This document shows, piece after piece, positions 9,705 through 20,115 of a stretch of 64,000 nucleotides of DNA (position 1 is its first letter; every line of letters starts with the position of its first letter). The DNA comes from Symsagittifera roscoffensis. Lineage: Eukaryota > Xenacoelomorpha > Acoela > Convolutidae. Made by a program: the position numbers and the translations under genes. The stretch covers positions 1-64,000 of the forward strand of contig NW_026971193.1 of NCBI RefSeq assembly GCF_963678635.1, read 5' to 3'. The notes under the pieces were generated by a model. It worked only from the letters and a program-made list of their open reading frames with translations, made no database searches and was not told where the DNA came from.

Positions 9705-11184
9705 CCAATGTGGAGAAAGCACGATGAAAGACTTTAAACCATCTCCCATGAACCACGGAAAGGGAAGTGTCGCAGGAAAACTAGTACCAGTGGAGTATAA
9801 CCGACTGACAGTGTCGGAGACTGTGTCAATAGATGAACCCGCCGGTGGATACATGGAGATGTTAGAATACCGAATGTCGGCTAGAGGGTATGTGATGGCT
9901 CTGGAAGACGAAATGGCCATGGAAGGTTATCTGGAGACAATGTTGCGAGGCACCACCCTCAAGCAGAAGGCGTATGGGACTTTAGCGTCATCCGAGATGC
10001 AGGCAGAAACGATCGAGCAGTTAGTGAGCCTTCCATGGAAAGCAGTGGTGTTGAAGTACTTCGAAGAGGAAATGAGGACTACACCGAGAATGCACGCTCT
10101 CATGGCAGTACCTTACGTGAGAACCGAAATACAATTGAGGTTCGCCTGGTGCATGATGGGATTAACTCGCGGGCAGTGTTGCTTAGATTCTGGACGTCGA
10201 GGATTGTAACGATTAAGAGCGCTAATAATCCACAGACCAAATTGGGACTGGTCTTGGAAGAAGAGGTGACTGCACCTTCCGTACCAAAATCCGACAAAAG
10301 AGTGGAGTTTGGGTTGGGCTTCTCAGATGAACTACTGAGAACGAGCTTGATGGTAGTGTGGGAACTGATGAGACCATCATGGTGTCCTAGTCCCAATGCT
10401 GACTCGATATTACGGGCGACACAAGATGTGCAGAGGGAGCTGAACGCAGACTGTAATCAGCGTGACCTTAATATCATATATAATGTGATGATAACAGCCT
10501 CTAGGAGCAACGGGGAAGACAAAGTGGAGTTGCCTGGCTGGGGACCAGAGGACTGGGTCAAACCTGGTGGCTGTCTGGCGGAAATCTGTGGACTGGAAGG
10601 TCATGTTTGTGGAGGTGACCCTAGAGAGACAACACAAGCAATTGACGGAACTGATCGCAGATTGCCATGGAGGAACCGAGGTGAATCTAGTGACTGCACT
10701 AGGATTCTACAGCATGTTTGGTTCTTTAGAGTCACTGTTGAACCTAGAACAGAAACATGAGATGGTCACAGCCATCAGTGTAGAAGTGTTCCCAGGAGTT
10801 CTGCAAACTGAGCAAAAGTACATAGGAAAATGGAGGGAAGCGATCGAGACGGAATTGAACATCAGACATAGTGAGTCTTATTGTAGACCATCAGGAGCAC
10901 GATATTTGGTGGGATCGACATTGGCTCCAATGTGCAAGAGTAGATACCCGGTGCATTTCGTGGCTGTGGATGTAAAGAGTACGAGAACAATCGTGGATCA
11001 AGCCTTCTCAGTGCCAAAGTGTGTGCGATTAACGAGAATATCCGAAAAATCTTACGAGTTGCTATGTAAGATGTTCTCAGCAGTTCCAGAGAGAACAAGG
11101 GAGGAGTTGGAATCGATTCTGGGAAGGAAGTTCATGGGATACGTGAGTGGGAACTTCAGTGACTTTGAAAGACAGAAACAGTGA
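9691..11184 (+). pseudogene. ORF4, deletion copy (unit 1)
   Basis: Three overlapping frames (9691-10209, 10035-10760 and 10567-11184) together correspond to ORF4 and its continuation in unit 2. The 485-bp deletion near 10170 shifts the frame. The 10567-11184 frame (205 codons) is continuous here where unit 2 has two frame breaks, so the two units decayed independently. It stops at a TGA (11182-11184) where unit 2 reads Arg. No known domain is recognised. Confidence 0.6.
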
Positions 11185-11238
11185 GGATCAACCGTTACAG
11201 ATTACAATACAGTAGACGAGAATGATGAAGTCCACCGA

Positions 11239-11784
11239 GTGATGATGGAAGTGGAACCATTACTGGAAGCTTCGGGAAAACGCAATTGGAGGAGCATCAT
11301 ATTGACACATGACGAGTTTCCCTGCCACTGCTTGCTGCAGACCTTGTGGTATCCCGAGCGTAGTAATCTGGTATTGATCTGGGACTCTGGAGAGCTGCTC
11401 TCCATGGGTTTACCAGACTCATCACGGCCCATAACAATAGTGATAGTGGGAGTTATGATGGCGATACGATGGCTGGAAGCTCATGTGAGAGAGAACAATA
11501 GACAGGAAGCGCCAACGAGAGAAATACCGGGAAAATACCTATGCTTCTTGGTAACGAGGGCGACGGAGAAGCAGCACATGGACCCGGAAAACCTAGTCTT
11601 GTCCTTGACGAGATTGAGAGACTTCCTCGTGGAAATGGACGTGAAGGAGCTTTCGCTTCCAGTGTACGACTCGAACAGAGGACGACTGCACACTCGAGAA
11701 CTGTACGCGCTGGTACAAGTGATATTCTCTGATACTAATATACAAGTATATATACATAAGAAATATTACTTAAGTATAGGCTGA
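11239..11784 (+). pseudogene. Chimeric frame: ORF4 C-terminal part fused to macrodomain C-half
   Basis: 181 codons run across the tandem junction at about 11523. The first 95 residues match 15296-15562 (ORF4 continuation, ending NNRQEAPTRE). The remainder repeats the last 86 residues of ORF2, starting IPGKYLCFLVTR. The fusion is in frame only because of where the duplication broke. It lacks the N-terminal half of the macrodomain fold and is unlikely to bind ADP-ribose alone. Confidence 0.7.
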
Positions 11785-12056
11785 GTGACGGGCGTGAGGG
11801 TATTAGGCTAAAGACTAAGTTGTATGATATGTGTGATATGTATGTTATGTTATGTGTTATGTTAGTAAGATCTTGGGTAAGAAGGGGTTAGTGACCATGA
11901 ACAACTGAATGACGATCTTAGGAATAGATCCAAATTTTGGACTGTCCAATCTTAGATCAAATTCCAAAATTTTAGAGACCGATTGATTTTAATAAATTTT
12001 AGGATAAAAATTTTTTTACCTGACTGTTTTTAAGTAAATTTTAACTAGAAGTTAAG
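11785..12056 (+). other. Second copy of the ORF2/ORF3 spacer
   Basis: It is homologous to 8914-9194, with a few substitutions and a short deletion near 12005. The tract CTGACTGTTTTTAAG is kept. No gene is seen. Confidence 0.6.
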
Positions 12057-12950
12057 GTGATCCTGACTAGTGTGAAACCGGAGTTGAAAGTAGGAGGAAC
12101 GTTTCAGACGAGAACCTTCCTAGCACCCTTCGGCTGTGAGGAAATCAAAGTGGTCCATGGAGAAGAGGAAGATGGATCGGCCGGCACACTGGTCATACCG
12201 AAATTTCCGGAAGGGGCCGACAAGGAAAGGCAAGGTCTCTCAAGCTCGAAGAAGGATATGTCGGAAGGAGATGACGGTCAGGGAGGAAGCCGTCAAGCGG
12301 AAGAAAGCAAGCAACAAGATGCAAGTCAATCTGGTGGGGAAGACGACAGGGAATCGACTAGAGGAGTATCCAGGCTGGATTTCAATATCTTCAGTGATCT
12401 TGAGAACAACGCGGTTACGTTGGCGGCGACTGAGCCAGCGGATGGAGGCATTTCGACACTGGAACCTCCGTCAGCCTTTACAGAAATGAAACGGAATTTG
12501 CCGGAGAGCAGCTCTCCTGGCAATTCGAGAAATAACGAACAAAGAATCCTTATGGAATCACCTAGGAGAAGAAGAATAGAGGGCCCAGCCAGAGTACCTT
12601 TCCTGGGAACGTTGCCCGAAGAAGAGTGGGAAGTACATCACCGAGACCATGAAAGTAGGACGGGATGTAGATTGGACAGAGTGGCGTTCATGGAAGAAGT
12701 CTGGACAGTGGTTCAGAGCTATGGGACCCAGTCCATTTTAAAAATAGGTCTCAACCGACCATTGATGCGGGCAGTTCTTGACAAACTTGATGAGTGTGAA
12801 GGGAGATTGAGTGAGTTGTTGATTGACTCAGCCACTGATGAAAGTGAGGCGAACTCTCCCATCAAGATGACACCGCAGGATGGTAAAGGAGAGGAAGGTG
12901 TATCTGTCAAGAACCAGGAGGGGAACGATGCGATCCAAATTGGTGATTGA
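12057..12950 (+). CDS. ORF3: unknown, charged and probably disordered
   Basis: 297 codons open on GTG; a TAA lies just upstream and the first internal ATG (KKDMSEG) is about 68 codons in, so the real start is unclear. Residues 1-40 (LTSVKPELKVGG, FLAPFGCEE) look folded. Residues 50-200 are acidic and rich in Ser, Gln and Gly, with an RRRR-type patch near 170. The last 100 residues have helical segments. ORF4 follows after 13 bp in another frame. I see no signal peptide or membrane segment, so there is no support for an envelope protein. The function is not recognised. Confidence 0.5.
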   Translation: MILTSVKPELKVGGTFQTRTFLAPFGCEEIKVVHGEEEDGSAGTLVIPKFPEGADKERQGLSSSKKDMSEGDDGQGGSRQAEESKQQDASQSGGEDDRESTRGVSRLDFNIFSDLENNAVTLAATEPADGGISTLEPPSAFTEMKRNLPESSSPGNSRNNEQRILMESPRRRRIEGPARVPFLGTLPEEEWEVHHRDHESRTGCRLDRVAFMEEVWTVVQSYGTQSILKIGLNRPLMRAVLDKLDECEGRLSELLIDSATDESEANSPIKMTPQDGKGEEGVSVKNQEGNDAIQIGD

Positions 12951-12963
12951 TTAGATCAATGAG

Positions 12964-14814
12964 ATGAAGATTAAGTTAGGCAGCAAGGTGATGCCGAGGA
13001 GAGTAGGAAAGATGAAGGTGGATTCAGAGATATCAATAAAAGCTGTCAATTCAGCGAAACGAAAACGAGTCGAAGAGGCCATGGATTTGGGACAAGGTGA
13101 TTATCAATTACCTGGCACGAACAGAATGTTGACCGATGTAGCGATGGTGCCACCCATTCTCATGGGAGGGATAAAGTCGACAGGTTACAAATCCAAAAGG
13201 AGTGACCGCACTCTGACTGGAGCAACCTTAGAAATGGAAATACTTAGCCAATGTGGAGAAAGCACGATGAAAGACTTTAAACCATCTCCCATGAACCACG
13301 GAAAGGGAAGTGTCGCAGGAAAACTAGTACCAGTGGAGTATAACCGACTGACAGTGTCGGAGACTGTGTCAATAGATGAACCCGCCGGTGGATACATGGA
13401 GATGTTAGAATACCGAATGTCGGCTAGAGGGTATGTGATGGCCATGGAAGGTTATCTGGAGACAATGTTGCGAGGCACCACCCTCAAGCAGAAGGCGTAT
13501 GGGACTTTAGCGTCATCCGAGATGCAGGCAGAAACGATCGAGCAGTTAGTGAGCCTTCCATGGAAAGCAGTGGTGTTGAAGTACTTCGAAGAGGAAATGA
13601 GGACTACGCCGAGAATGCACGCTCTCATGGCAGTACCTTACGTGAGAACCGAAATACAATTGAGGTTCGCCTGGTGCATGATGGGATTAACTCGCGGGGA
13701 TTATGACTCAGAAGAAAGGAAAAGGTCAAAAGAAGAAAAAGTATTCCTGATGACGAACCTGAGGGATCTGATAATCCAGGAAGGAATGGCAGTAGCGTGC
13801 GCGAAGCGGAGAGATGCTCTCTGTTTCATTCGATTCCTGATAGAGCAGATTTCAGTACCAGCATTGAACACCTGTGCCAACATGTTGAGGGAGGGCGATG
13901 AACGAGCAAAAGCCTTACTCTTGCTAGCACTGCTGGAGATGCATCAAAGCAAGCCGATGAGGGTGAATATGAAAGAACCTGAGGAATTAGAGCCCATGAG
14001 AAAGATAGACGAAATCAGGAGATTTTCAAACAAGGAGCTGAGACAAACTGAAGAATCTTTGGGGGCACTACCGAAATCCAGTGAGTACTGTGGACCGATC
14101 AAGAAGAAGTCGTACAGCTACGGGATAGCGTACAACCCTTTCCTGAGTGAAGACATACCCGATTGCTTCTTCGATTACGAGCAGGCAGTGTTGCTTAGAT
14201 TCTGGACGTCGAGGATTGTAACGATTAAGAGCGCTAATAATCTACAGACCAAATTGGGACTGGTCTTGGAAGAAGAGGTGACTGCACCTTCCGTACCAAA
14301 ATCCGACAAAAGAGTGGAGTTTGGGTTGGGCTTCTCAGATGAACTACTGAGAACGAGCTTGATGGTAGTGTGGGAACTGATGAGACCATCATGGTGTCCT
14401 AGTCCCAATGCTGACTCGATATTACGGGCGACACAAGATGTGCAGAGGGAGCTGAACGCAGACTGTAATCAGCGTGACCTTAATATCATATATAATGTGA
14501 TGATAACAGCCTCTAGGAGCAACGGGGAAGACAAAGTGGAGTTGCCTGGCTGGGGACCAGAGGACTGGGTCAAACCTGGTGGCTGTCTGGCGGAAATCTG
14601 TGGACTGGAAGGTCATGTTTGTGGAGGTGACCCTAGAGAGACAACACAAGCAATTGACGATATTGTTTGGAAATGTCGTGATGAAAGCAAGGACGGAAAC
14701 GGAACTGATCTCAGATTGCCATGGAGGAACCGAGGTGAGTCTAGTGACTACACTAGGATTCTACAGCATGTTTGGTTCTTTAGAGTCACTGTTGAACCTA
14801 GAACAGAAACATGA
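12964..14814 (+). CDS. ORF4: unknown, 616 codons (3' end probably frameshifted)
   Basis: It starts at an ATG (MKIKLGSKVMPRR) with a basic N-terminus. The body is mainly helical, with a Cys/Met-rich stretch (RFAWCMMGL) and heptad-like segments around residues 255-330. It has no recognised domain, membrane segment or catalytic signature. The last 80 or so codons overlap a second frame (from 14579) that continues the protein in both tandem units, so the reading frame probably switches near 14570-14650 and the end of this ORF is likely spurious. It belongs to the extra 3' module of the giant element. Confidence 0.5.
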   Translation: MKIKLGSKVMPRRVGKMKVDSEISIKAVNSAKRKRVEEAMDLGQGDYQLPGTNRMLTDVAMVPPILMGGIKSTGYKSKRSDRTLTGATLEMEILSQCGESTMKDFKPSPMNHGKGSVAGKLVPVEYNRLTVSETVSIDEPAGGYMEMLEYRMSARGYVMAMEGYLETMLRGTTLKQKAYGTLASSEMQAETIEQLVSLPWKAVVLKYFEEEMRTTPRMHALMAVPYVRTEIQLRFAWCMMGLTRGDYDSEERKRSKEEKVFLMTNLRDLIIQEGMAVACAKRRDALCFIRFLIEQISVPALNTCANMLREGDERAKALLLLALLEMHQSKPMRVNMKEPEELEPMRKIDEIRRFSNKELRQTEESLGALPKSSEYCGPIKKKSYSYGIAYNPFLSEDIPDCFFDYEQAVLLRFWTSRIVTIKSANNLQTKLGLVLEEEVTAPSVPKSDKRVEFGLGFSDELLRTSLMVVWELMRPSWCPSPNADSILRATQDVQRELNADCNQRDLNIIYNVMITASRSNGEDKVELPGWGPEDWVKPGGCLAEICGLEGHVCGGDPRETTQAIDDIVWKCRDESKDGNGTDLRLPWRNRGESSDYTRILQHVWFFRVTVEPRTET

Positions 14815-15772
14815 GATGGTCACAGCCATCAGTGTAGAAGTGTTCCCAGGAGTTCTGCAAACTGAGCAAAAGTACGTAGGAAAATGGTGGGAAGCGATCG
14901 AGACGAATGAACATCAGACATAGTGAGTCTTATTGTAGACCATCAGGAGCACGATATTTGGTGGGATCGACATTGGCTCCAATGTGCAAGAGTAGATACC
15001 CGGTGCATTTCGTGGCTGTGGATGTAAAGAGTACGAGAACAACCGTGGATCAAGCCTTCTCAGTGCCAAAGTGTGTGCGATTAACCAGAATGTCCGAAAA
15101 ATCTTACGAGTTGCTATGTAAGATATTCTCAGCAGTTCCAGAGAGAACAAGGGAGGAGTTGGAATCGATACTGGCAAGGACGTGAGTGGGAACTTCAGTG
15201 ACTTTGAAAGACAGAAACAGAGAGGATCAACCGTTACAGATTACAATACAGTAGACGAGAATGATGAAGCCCACCGAGTGATGATGGAAGTGGAACCGTT
15301 ACTGGAAGCTTCGGGAAAACGCAATTGGAGGAGCATCATGTTGACACATGACGAGTTTCCCTGCCACTGCTTGCTGCAGACCTGGTGGCATCCCGAGCGT
15401 AGTAATATGGTGTTGATCTGGGACTCTGGAGAGCTGCTCTCCATGGGTTTACCAGACTCATCACAGCCCATAACAATAGTGATAGTGGGAGCTATGATGG
15501 CGATACGATGGCTGGAAGCTCATGTGAGAGAGAACAATAGACAGGAAGCGCCAACGAGAGAACAGTTGCAGAAATTGGATTGTCTAAAAGATTCAAGAAG
15601 ACGATTGATGCCATGGTTCAGAGCTAACATGACTGCATGGTTGTACGAAAATGCCAAAAAGCACATGTCGAAGCACGGCAGGGTGTACAGTGGATATCAG
15701 CTGGACATTGGAGCAGGAGCTTTCAAGCGAGCTTTCGTGACTCATCGGAATGCAGTGACCACATCGCTGTAA
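14579..15772 (+). pseudogene. ORF4 continuation, split into three frames
   Basis: Frames 14579-14923, 14907-15185 and 15182-15772 carry consecutive parts of a single protein; unit 1 keeps the first two continuous (10567-11184). Visible segments include YPVHFVAVDVKSTR and PITIVIVGAMMAIRW, the latter a short hydrophobic strand or helix of about 15 residues, too short for a confident membrane span. The end (RAFVTHRNAVTTSL) is followed by TAA. It is broken, and the function is unknown. Confidence 0.5.
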
Positions 15773-16047
15773 AAAGAATTTCCAGGACAAGTGAACGTAG
15801 TGGAAAAGAGAAGGAAGAGATGTTGAAGGAAGATTTGGAGAGAAACGTGACGTTGTGTCTCCACAACAGCTTCTGCAGGAACAGAGAGTCTAACGTGGAT
15901 CCTCTACCTTGTTGCAAACAGAAGGTAGAAGAGCAGAAGTGTTGGAAGACTGCTTCCAACAGCGTCAGAATAGCTAACGATGTGTTGCAAGACACAGAAA
16001 CTGAAATTGCAGAGTCAGTGTCACAGGAGGAAGAGATGGAACATTGA
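15773..16047 (+). pseudogene. 3'-terminal Cys-containing frame
   Basis: This is the open end of a 136-codon frame starting at 15637. It is basic/acidic with a Cys cluster (CLHNSFC, then PCCKQK and KC) and an acidic end (EEEMEH) before TGA. It may be the frameshifted end of the ORF4 product or only an open stretch. It is the last coding-like sequence of the element. Confidence 0.3.
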
Positions 16048-16641
16048 CAAATGGTCGAGAGAACAAGATATAAAAAGAAAGGAAATTAGAAGAATTTAGA
16101 AGTTTTAGAACTTCTAAACGACGAAAAGAAGGGAAACAAAGGAGTGACGAAGAGGAAGAAGTAAAAACTCAGAATTGTTTTATGTGTGTGAAAAAACTCA
16201 AGTGAGAAAGCAAGCAACCAAGTTGTAATTGAAAACTGAAACATTTAGTTGAGCTTTGAACATTAAAGAATTTGTTGCATTTATAAATTTGCATTTTGAT
16301 TTTAGTTAGTGGCTTTAGAGACACTTACTTACTATTTATTTAGAAAGGCTTGAGTAGGGAGTATATTTAAATATTCCAGCCTGCATGACTGTTTTTAATC
16401 AACTAGGAGAACTGATCACTTTGTGGTGACATGAAAGACTTGGGTAATTTCTTGAAGAGGGAGATTGTTTCATTGTTGTTTTTAACCACAGAGTTTCTTA
16501 GTTTTAATATTCAGGACAATAACAAACAAGACTTCGGAAGGGAAGGAGCATAGTAGGATAATTTTAGCTTGTTGGTTGGCAGGACTGTCCTGCAAACCAA
16601 CATCTTTTAAAAATCTAGGAGAAAAAATTTTCAATCAGGGC
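16048..16641 (+). other. 3' non-coding region of A'
   Basis: AT-rich sequence with no gene. It includes purine-rich stretches (GACGAAAAGAAGGGAAAC, AAGAGGAAGAAG) and CAGGACTGTCCTGC, a short palindrome-like motif near 16581. It ends abruptly at the satellite. Confidence 0.6.
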
Positions 16642-19245
16642 TTTTCGGCACTGTCCCAAGACTTTTCTGTACTCTCCCAAGACTTCCTGGTACTGTCCTA
16701 AGACTTTTCGGCACTGTCCCAAGACTTTTTGGTACTGTCCCAAGATTTTTCTGTACTGTCCCAAGACTTTTCCGCACTGTCCCAAGACTTCTTGGTACTG
16801 TTCCAAGACTTTTTGGTACTGTCCCAGGACTTTTCTGTACTGTCCCAAGACTTCTTGGTACTGTCCCAAGACTTCTTGGTACTGTCCCAAGACTTTTCGG
16901 CACTGTCCCAAGACTTTTCTGTACTCTCCCAAGACTTCCTGGTACTGTCCTAAGACTTTTCCGCACTAACCTAAGACTTCTTGGTACTGTCCCAAGCTTT
17001 TTTCGTACTGTTCCAAGACTTTTCTGTACTGTCCCAAGACTTTTCGGTACTGTCCCAAGACTTTTCGGCACTGTCCCAAGACTTCTTGGTACTATCCCAA
17101 GTTTTTTTGGTAGTGTCCCAAGACTTTTCTGTACTGTCCCAAGACTTTTCGGCATTGTCCCAAGACTTTTCGGCACTGTCCCAAGCTTTTTTGGTACTGT
17201 CCCAAGACTTTTCTGTACTGTCCCAAGACTTCTTGGTACTGTCCCAAGACTTTTCGGCACTGTCCCAAGACTTTTCTGTACTGTCCCAAGACTTCTTGGT
17301 ACTGTCCCAAGACTTTTCGGCACTGTCCCAAGACTTTTCTGTACTCTCCCAAGACTTCCTGGTACTGTCCTAAGACTTTTCGGCGTTGTCCCAAGACTTT
17401 TTGGTACTGTCCCAAGACTTTTCTGTACTGTCCCAAGACTTTTCCGCACTGTCCCAAGACTTCTTGGTACTGTTCCAAGACTTTTTGGTACTGTCCCAGG
17501 ACTTTTCTGTACTGTCCCAAGACTTCTTGGTACTGTCCCAAGACTTTTTGGTACTGTCCCAAGAGTTTTCTGTACTGTCCCAAGACTTTTCGGTACTGTC
17601 CCAAGACTTTTCGGCACTGTCCTAAGACTTTTCTGTACTGTCCCAAGACTTCCTGGTACTGTCCCAATACTTTTCCGCACTAACCCAAGACTTCTTGGTA
17701 CTGTCCCAAGTTTTTTTGGTAGTGTCCTAAGACTTTTCTGTACTGTCCCAAGACTTCCTGGTACTGTCCCAAGACTTTTCCGCACTAACCCAAGACTTCT
17801 TGATACTGTCCCAAGTTTTTTTGGTAGTGTCCCAAGAATTTTTGGTACTGTCCCAAGACTTTGCTGTACTGTCCCAAGACTTCTTGGTACTGTCCCAAGA
17901 CTTTTCGGCACTGTCCCAAGACTTTTCTGTACTGTCCCAAGACTTCTTGGTACTGTCCCAAGACTTTTCGGCACTATCCCAAGACTTTTCTGTACTGTCC
18001 CAAGACTTCCGGGTACTGTCCCAAGACTTTTCGGCACTGTCCCAAGATTTTTTGGTACTGTCCCAAGACTTTTCCGCACTGTCCCAAGACTTCTTGGTAC
18101 TGTTCCAAGACTTTTTGGTACTGTCCCAGGACTTTTCTGTACTGTCCCAAGACTTTTTGGTACTGTCCCAAGAGTTTTCTGTACTGTCCCAAGACTTTTC
18201 GGTACTGTCCCAAGACTTTTCGGCACTGTCCTAAGACTTTTCTGTACTGTCCCAAGACTTCCTGGTACTGTCCCAAGACTTTTCCGCACTAACCCAAGAC
18301 TTCTTGGTACTGTCCCAAGACTTTTTGGTACTGTCCCAAGACTTTTCTGTACTGTCCCAAGACTTTTCGGTACTGTCCCAAGACTTCTTGGTACTGTCCC
18401 AAGACTTTTCGGTACTGTCCTAAGACTTTTCTGTACTGTCTTAAGACTTCCTGGTACTGTCCCAAGACTTTTCCGCACTGTCCCAAGACTTCTTGGTACT
18501 ATCCCGTTTTTTTGGTAGTGTCCCAAGACTTTTCTGTACTGTCCCAAGACTTTTCGGCATTGTCCCAAGACTTTTCGGCACTGTCCCAAGACTTTTTGGT
18601 ACTGTCCCAAGACTTTTCTGTACTGTCCCAAGACTTCTTGGTACTGTCCCAAGACTTTTCGGCACTGTCCCAAGACTTTTCTGTATTGTCCCAAGACTTC
18701 TTGGTACTGTCCCAAGACTTTTCGGCACTGTCCCAAGACTTTTCTGTACTGTCCCAAGACCTTCTGGTACTGTCCCAAGACTTTTCGGCACTGTCCCAAG
18801 ACCTTTTGGTACTGTCCCAAGACTTTTCTGTACTGTCCCAAGACTTCCTGGTACTGTTCCAAGACTTTTCCGCACTGTCCCAAGACTTCTTGGTACTGTT
18901 CCAAGACTTTTTGGTACTGTCCCAGGACTTTTCTGTACTGTCCCAAGACTTCTTGGTACTGTCCCAAGACTTTTTGGTACTGTCCCAAGAGTTTTCTGTA
19001 CTGTCCCAAGACTTTTCGGTACTGTCCCAAGACTTTTCGGCACTGTCCTAAGACTTTTCTGTACTGTCCCAAGACTTCCTGGTACTGTCCCGAGACTTTT
19101 CCGCACTAACCCAAGACTTCTTGGTACTGTCCCAAGCTTTTTTGGTACTGTTCCAAGACTTTTCTGTACTGTCCCAAGACTTTTCGGTACTGTCCCAAGA
19201 CTCTTCGGCACTGTCCCCAGATTTCTTAGTATTGTCCCAGGACTT
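16642..19245. repeat. 21-bp satellite/minisatellite array, about 120 units
   Basis: The basic unit is ACTGTCCCAAGACTTTTCGGT (21 bp), with variants ending TTCTTGGT, TTTTCTGT and TTCCTGGT. Variants alternate in 63-bp triplets, and larger blocks repeat around marker units that contain CACTAACC (near 16964, 17678, 17790, 18287 and 19106). Because 21 is a multiple of three, long frames stay open on both strands (heptads such as VLSQDFS, TVPRLFG, QYRKVLG and KSLGTVP; one minus-strand frame exceeds 800 codons). These are consequences of the period, not evidence of a gene. The right edge decays gradually around 19200-19330. Confidence 0.95.
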
Positions 19246-20115
19246 CGTCACTTCATCGTTGGGACACTTCACACTGCCCCAAGACCCCTTCTTTCTCAGC
19301 GTTGGGACAAACTGATTTCTTCTTCTTCGTTGTTGGGACTCTTGAACCACTATCCCTGGTACCACCACTTGAGCTCTAGTATAAAAATTTCCCCAAAACC
19401 CAACCTTACTGACCAAAGTTTCAAATGCTAACCCCCCTGTATTTATCTCCCTTTGTTAATCTGATGCAAGTTGAAATCCAACTTGTTCGCAGGTGTGTTG
19501 TGATCACCTGTTTGTTCAAAACCGATAAAATTAGTACCGAAAACATAAAAACTCAAACGAGAAAAAACTATAAAAACAGAAAGATGAACCCACCTAAAAT
19601 AAAAGGTGACCAATGTCGTCCTTTCGTAAAAAAAATGTCTGGTACCTGATTGTCACGCGTTTTCCTCCCCCCTACTAACGTTCTTATGGAGTTTATTCCT
19701 TCCGGGTTTCAAAAACTGTATCTCCGCCCCCCCCCCCCCCACCCGATCCGACCAAGGTACCTACCTCAATTCGATCTTAAATTTGGTTATCCTCTCTCTG
19801 TAATTCACGCGCGTAAGATTATAATGTAATTAAGTTGACGATATCGATTGTTAGTTACTTTAACGTGTCCCCCCTTTTTACAATTTGCAACCGCCAACCT
19901 CTAACCTAACCAGCCCCCTTCTAACCTCCCCCTATTTAGCCCCCCTCTTAAGCCGAAAATTACCTTAAGCGCTGGGTGCTAAACCTCTCAAGAGAAAACC
20001 GTAGATACTGTTTCCAAGCTCTGCTCAAGTAAAAACGTTCCTCAAAACAGTGGGGTTCCGCTTATCCAATTTTACACTTATCTCTTATAATGTAATGTGG
20101 ATTTTAACGATACCC

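Larger units (their letters stand above)
8653..15562 (+). repeat. Tandem duplication of macrodomain C-half + ORF3 + ORF4 (A')
   Basis: Unit 1 is 8653-11523 and unit 2 is 11524-15562. Both start at ATACCGGGAAAATACC inside ORF2 and end at CCAACGAGAGAA. Unit 2 is longer: unit 1 lacks about 680 bp (after 9675), about 485 bp (near 10170) and about 42 bp (near 10648). Unit 2 has its own indels near 14905 and 15180 and a different set of nonsense codons. At the unit junction the ORF4 end is fused in frame to the macrodomain C-half. Confidence 0.85.
1..16641 (+). mobile_element. A': 3' part of a giant Ty3/gypsy-like element (duplicate of 31242-47882)
   Basis: The block matches 31242-47882 at a constant offset of 31241 with no length change. 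I noticed one substitution (A at 10084 against G at 41325, Thr to Ala in one frame). The left edge is cut by the window, so the true start of the duplication is not visible. The right edge is sharp: at 16642 this copy enters a 21-bp satellite, whereas the other copy continues to a 3' LTR. Contents in order are RNase H end and Pol linker, a 1527-bp tandem array, integrase, a macrodomain-like ORF2, and duplicated ORF3/ORF4. There is no 3' LTR. A recent segmental duplication or an assembly duplication explains it better than a second retrotransposition. Confidence 0.9.

Noticed and set aside
9676-13690. The extra segments of tandem unit 2 as introns missing from unit 1
   Set aside because: The segment ends are not GT-AG in any alignment of the joins and the segments are themselves open coding sequence; deletion fits better.
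15300-15772. Envelope or membrane glycoprotein in ORF3/ORF4
   Set aside because: No signal peptide and only one short hydrophobic stretch (PITIVIVGAMMAIRW); no fusion peptide or Cys-rich ectodomain.
1-16641. A' as an independent retrotransposon insertion
   Set aside because: It lacks a 3' LTR, ends in satellite and is nearly identical to A over arrays and damage; independent insertion would bring LTRs and different lesions.
16631-19072. Minus-strand frame of more than 800 codons made of GTVPKSLG/QYRKVLG heptads (and plus-strand counterparts)
   Set aside because: It is a by-product of a 21-bp repeat period, which keeps several frames on both strands open. No start context, no non-repeat domain.
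16642-19245. CRISPR-like array
   Set aside because: Units are contiguous 21-bp repeats without unique spacers, in a eukaryotic transposon setting.
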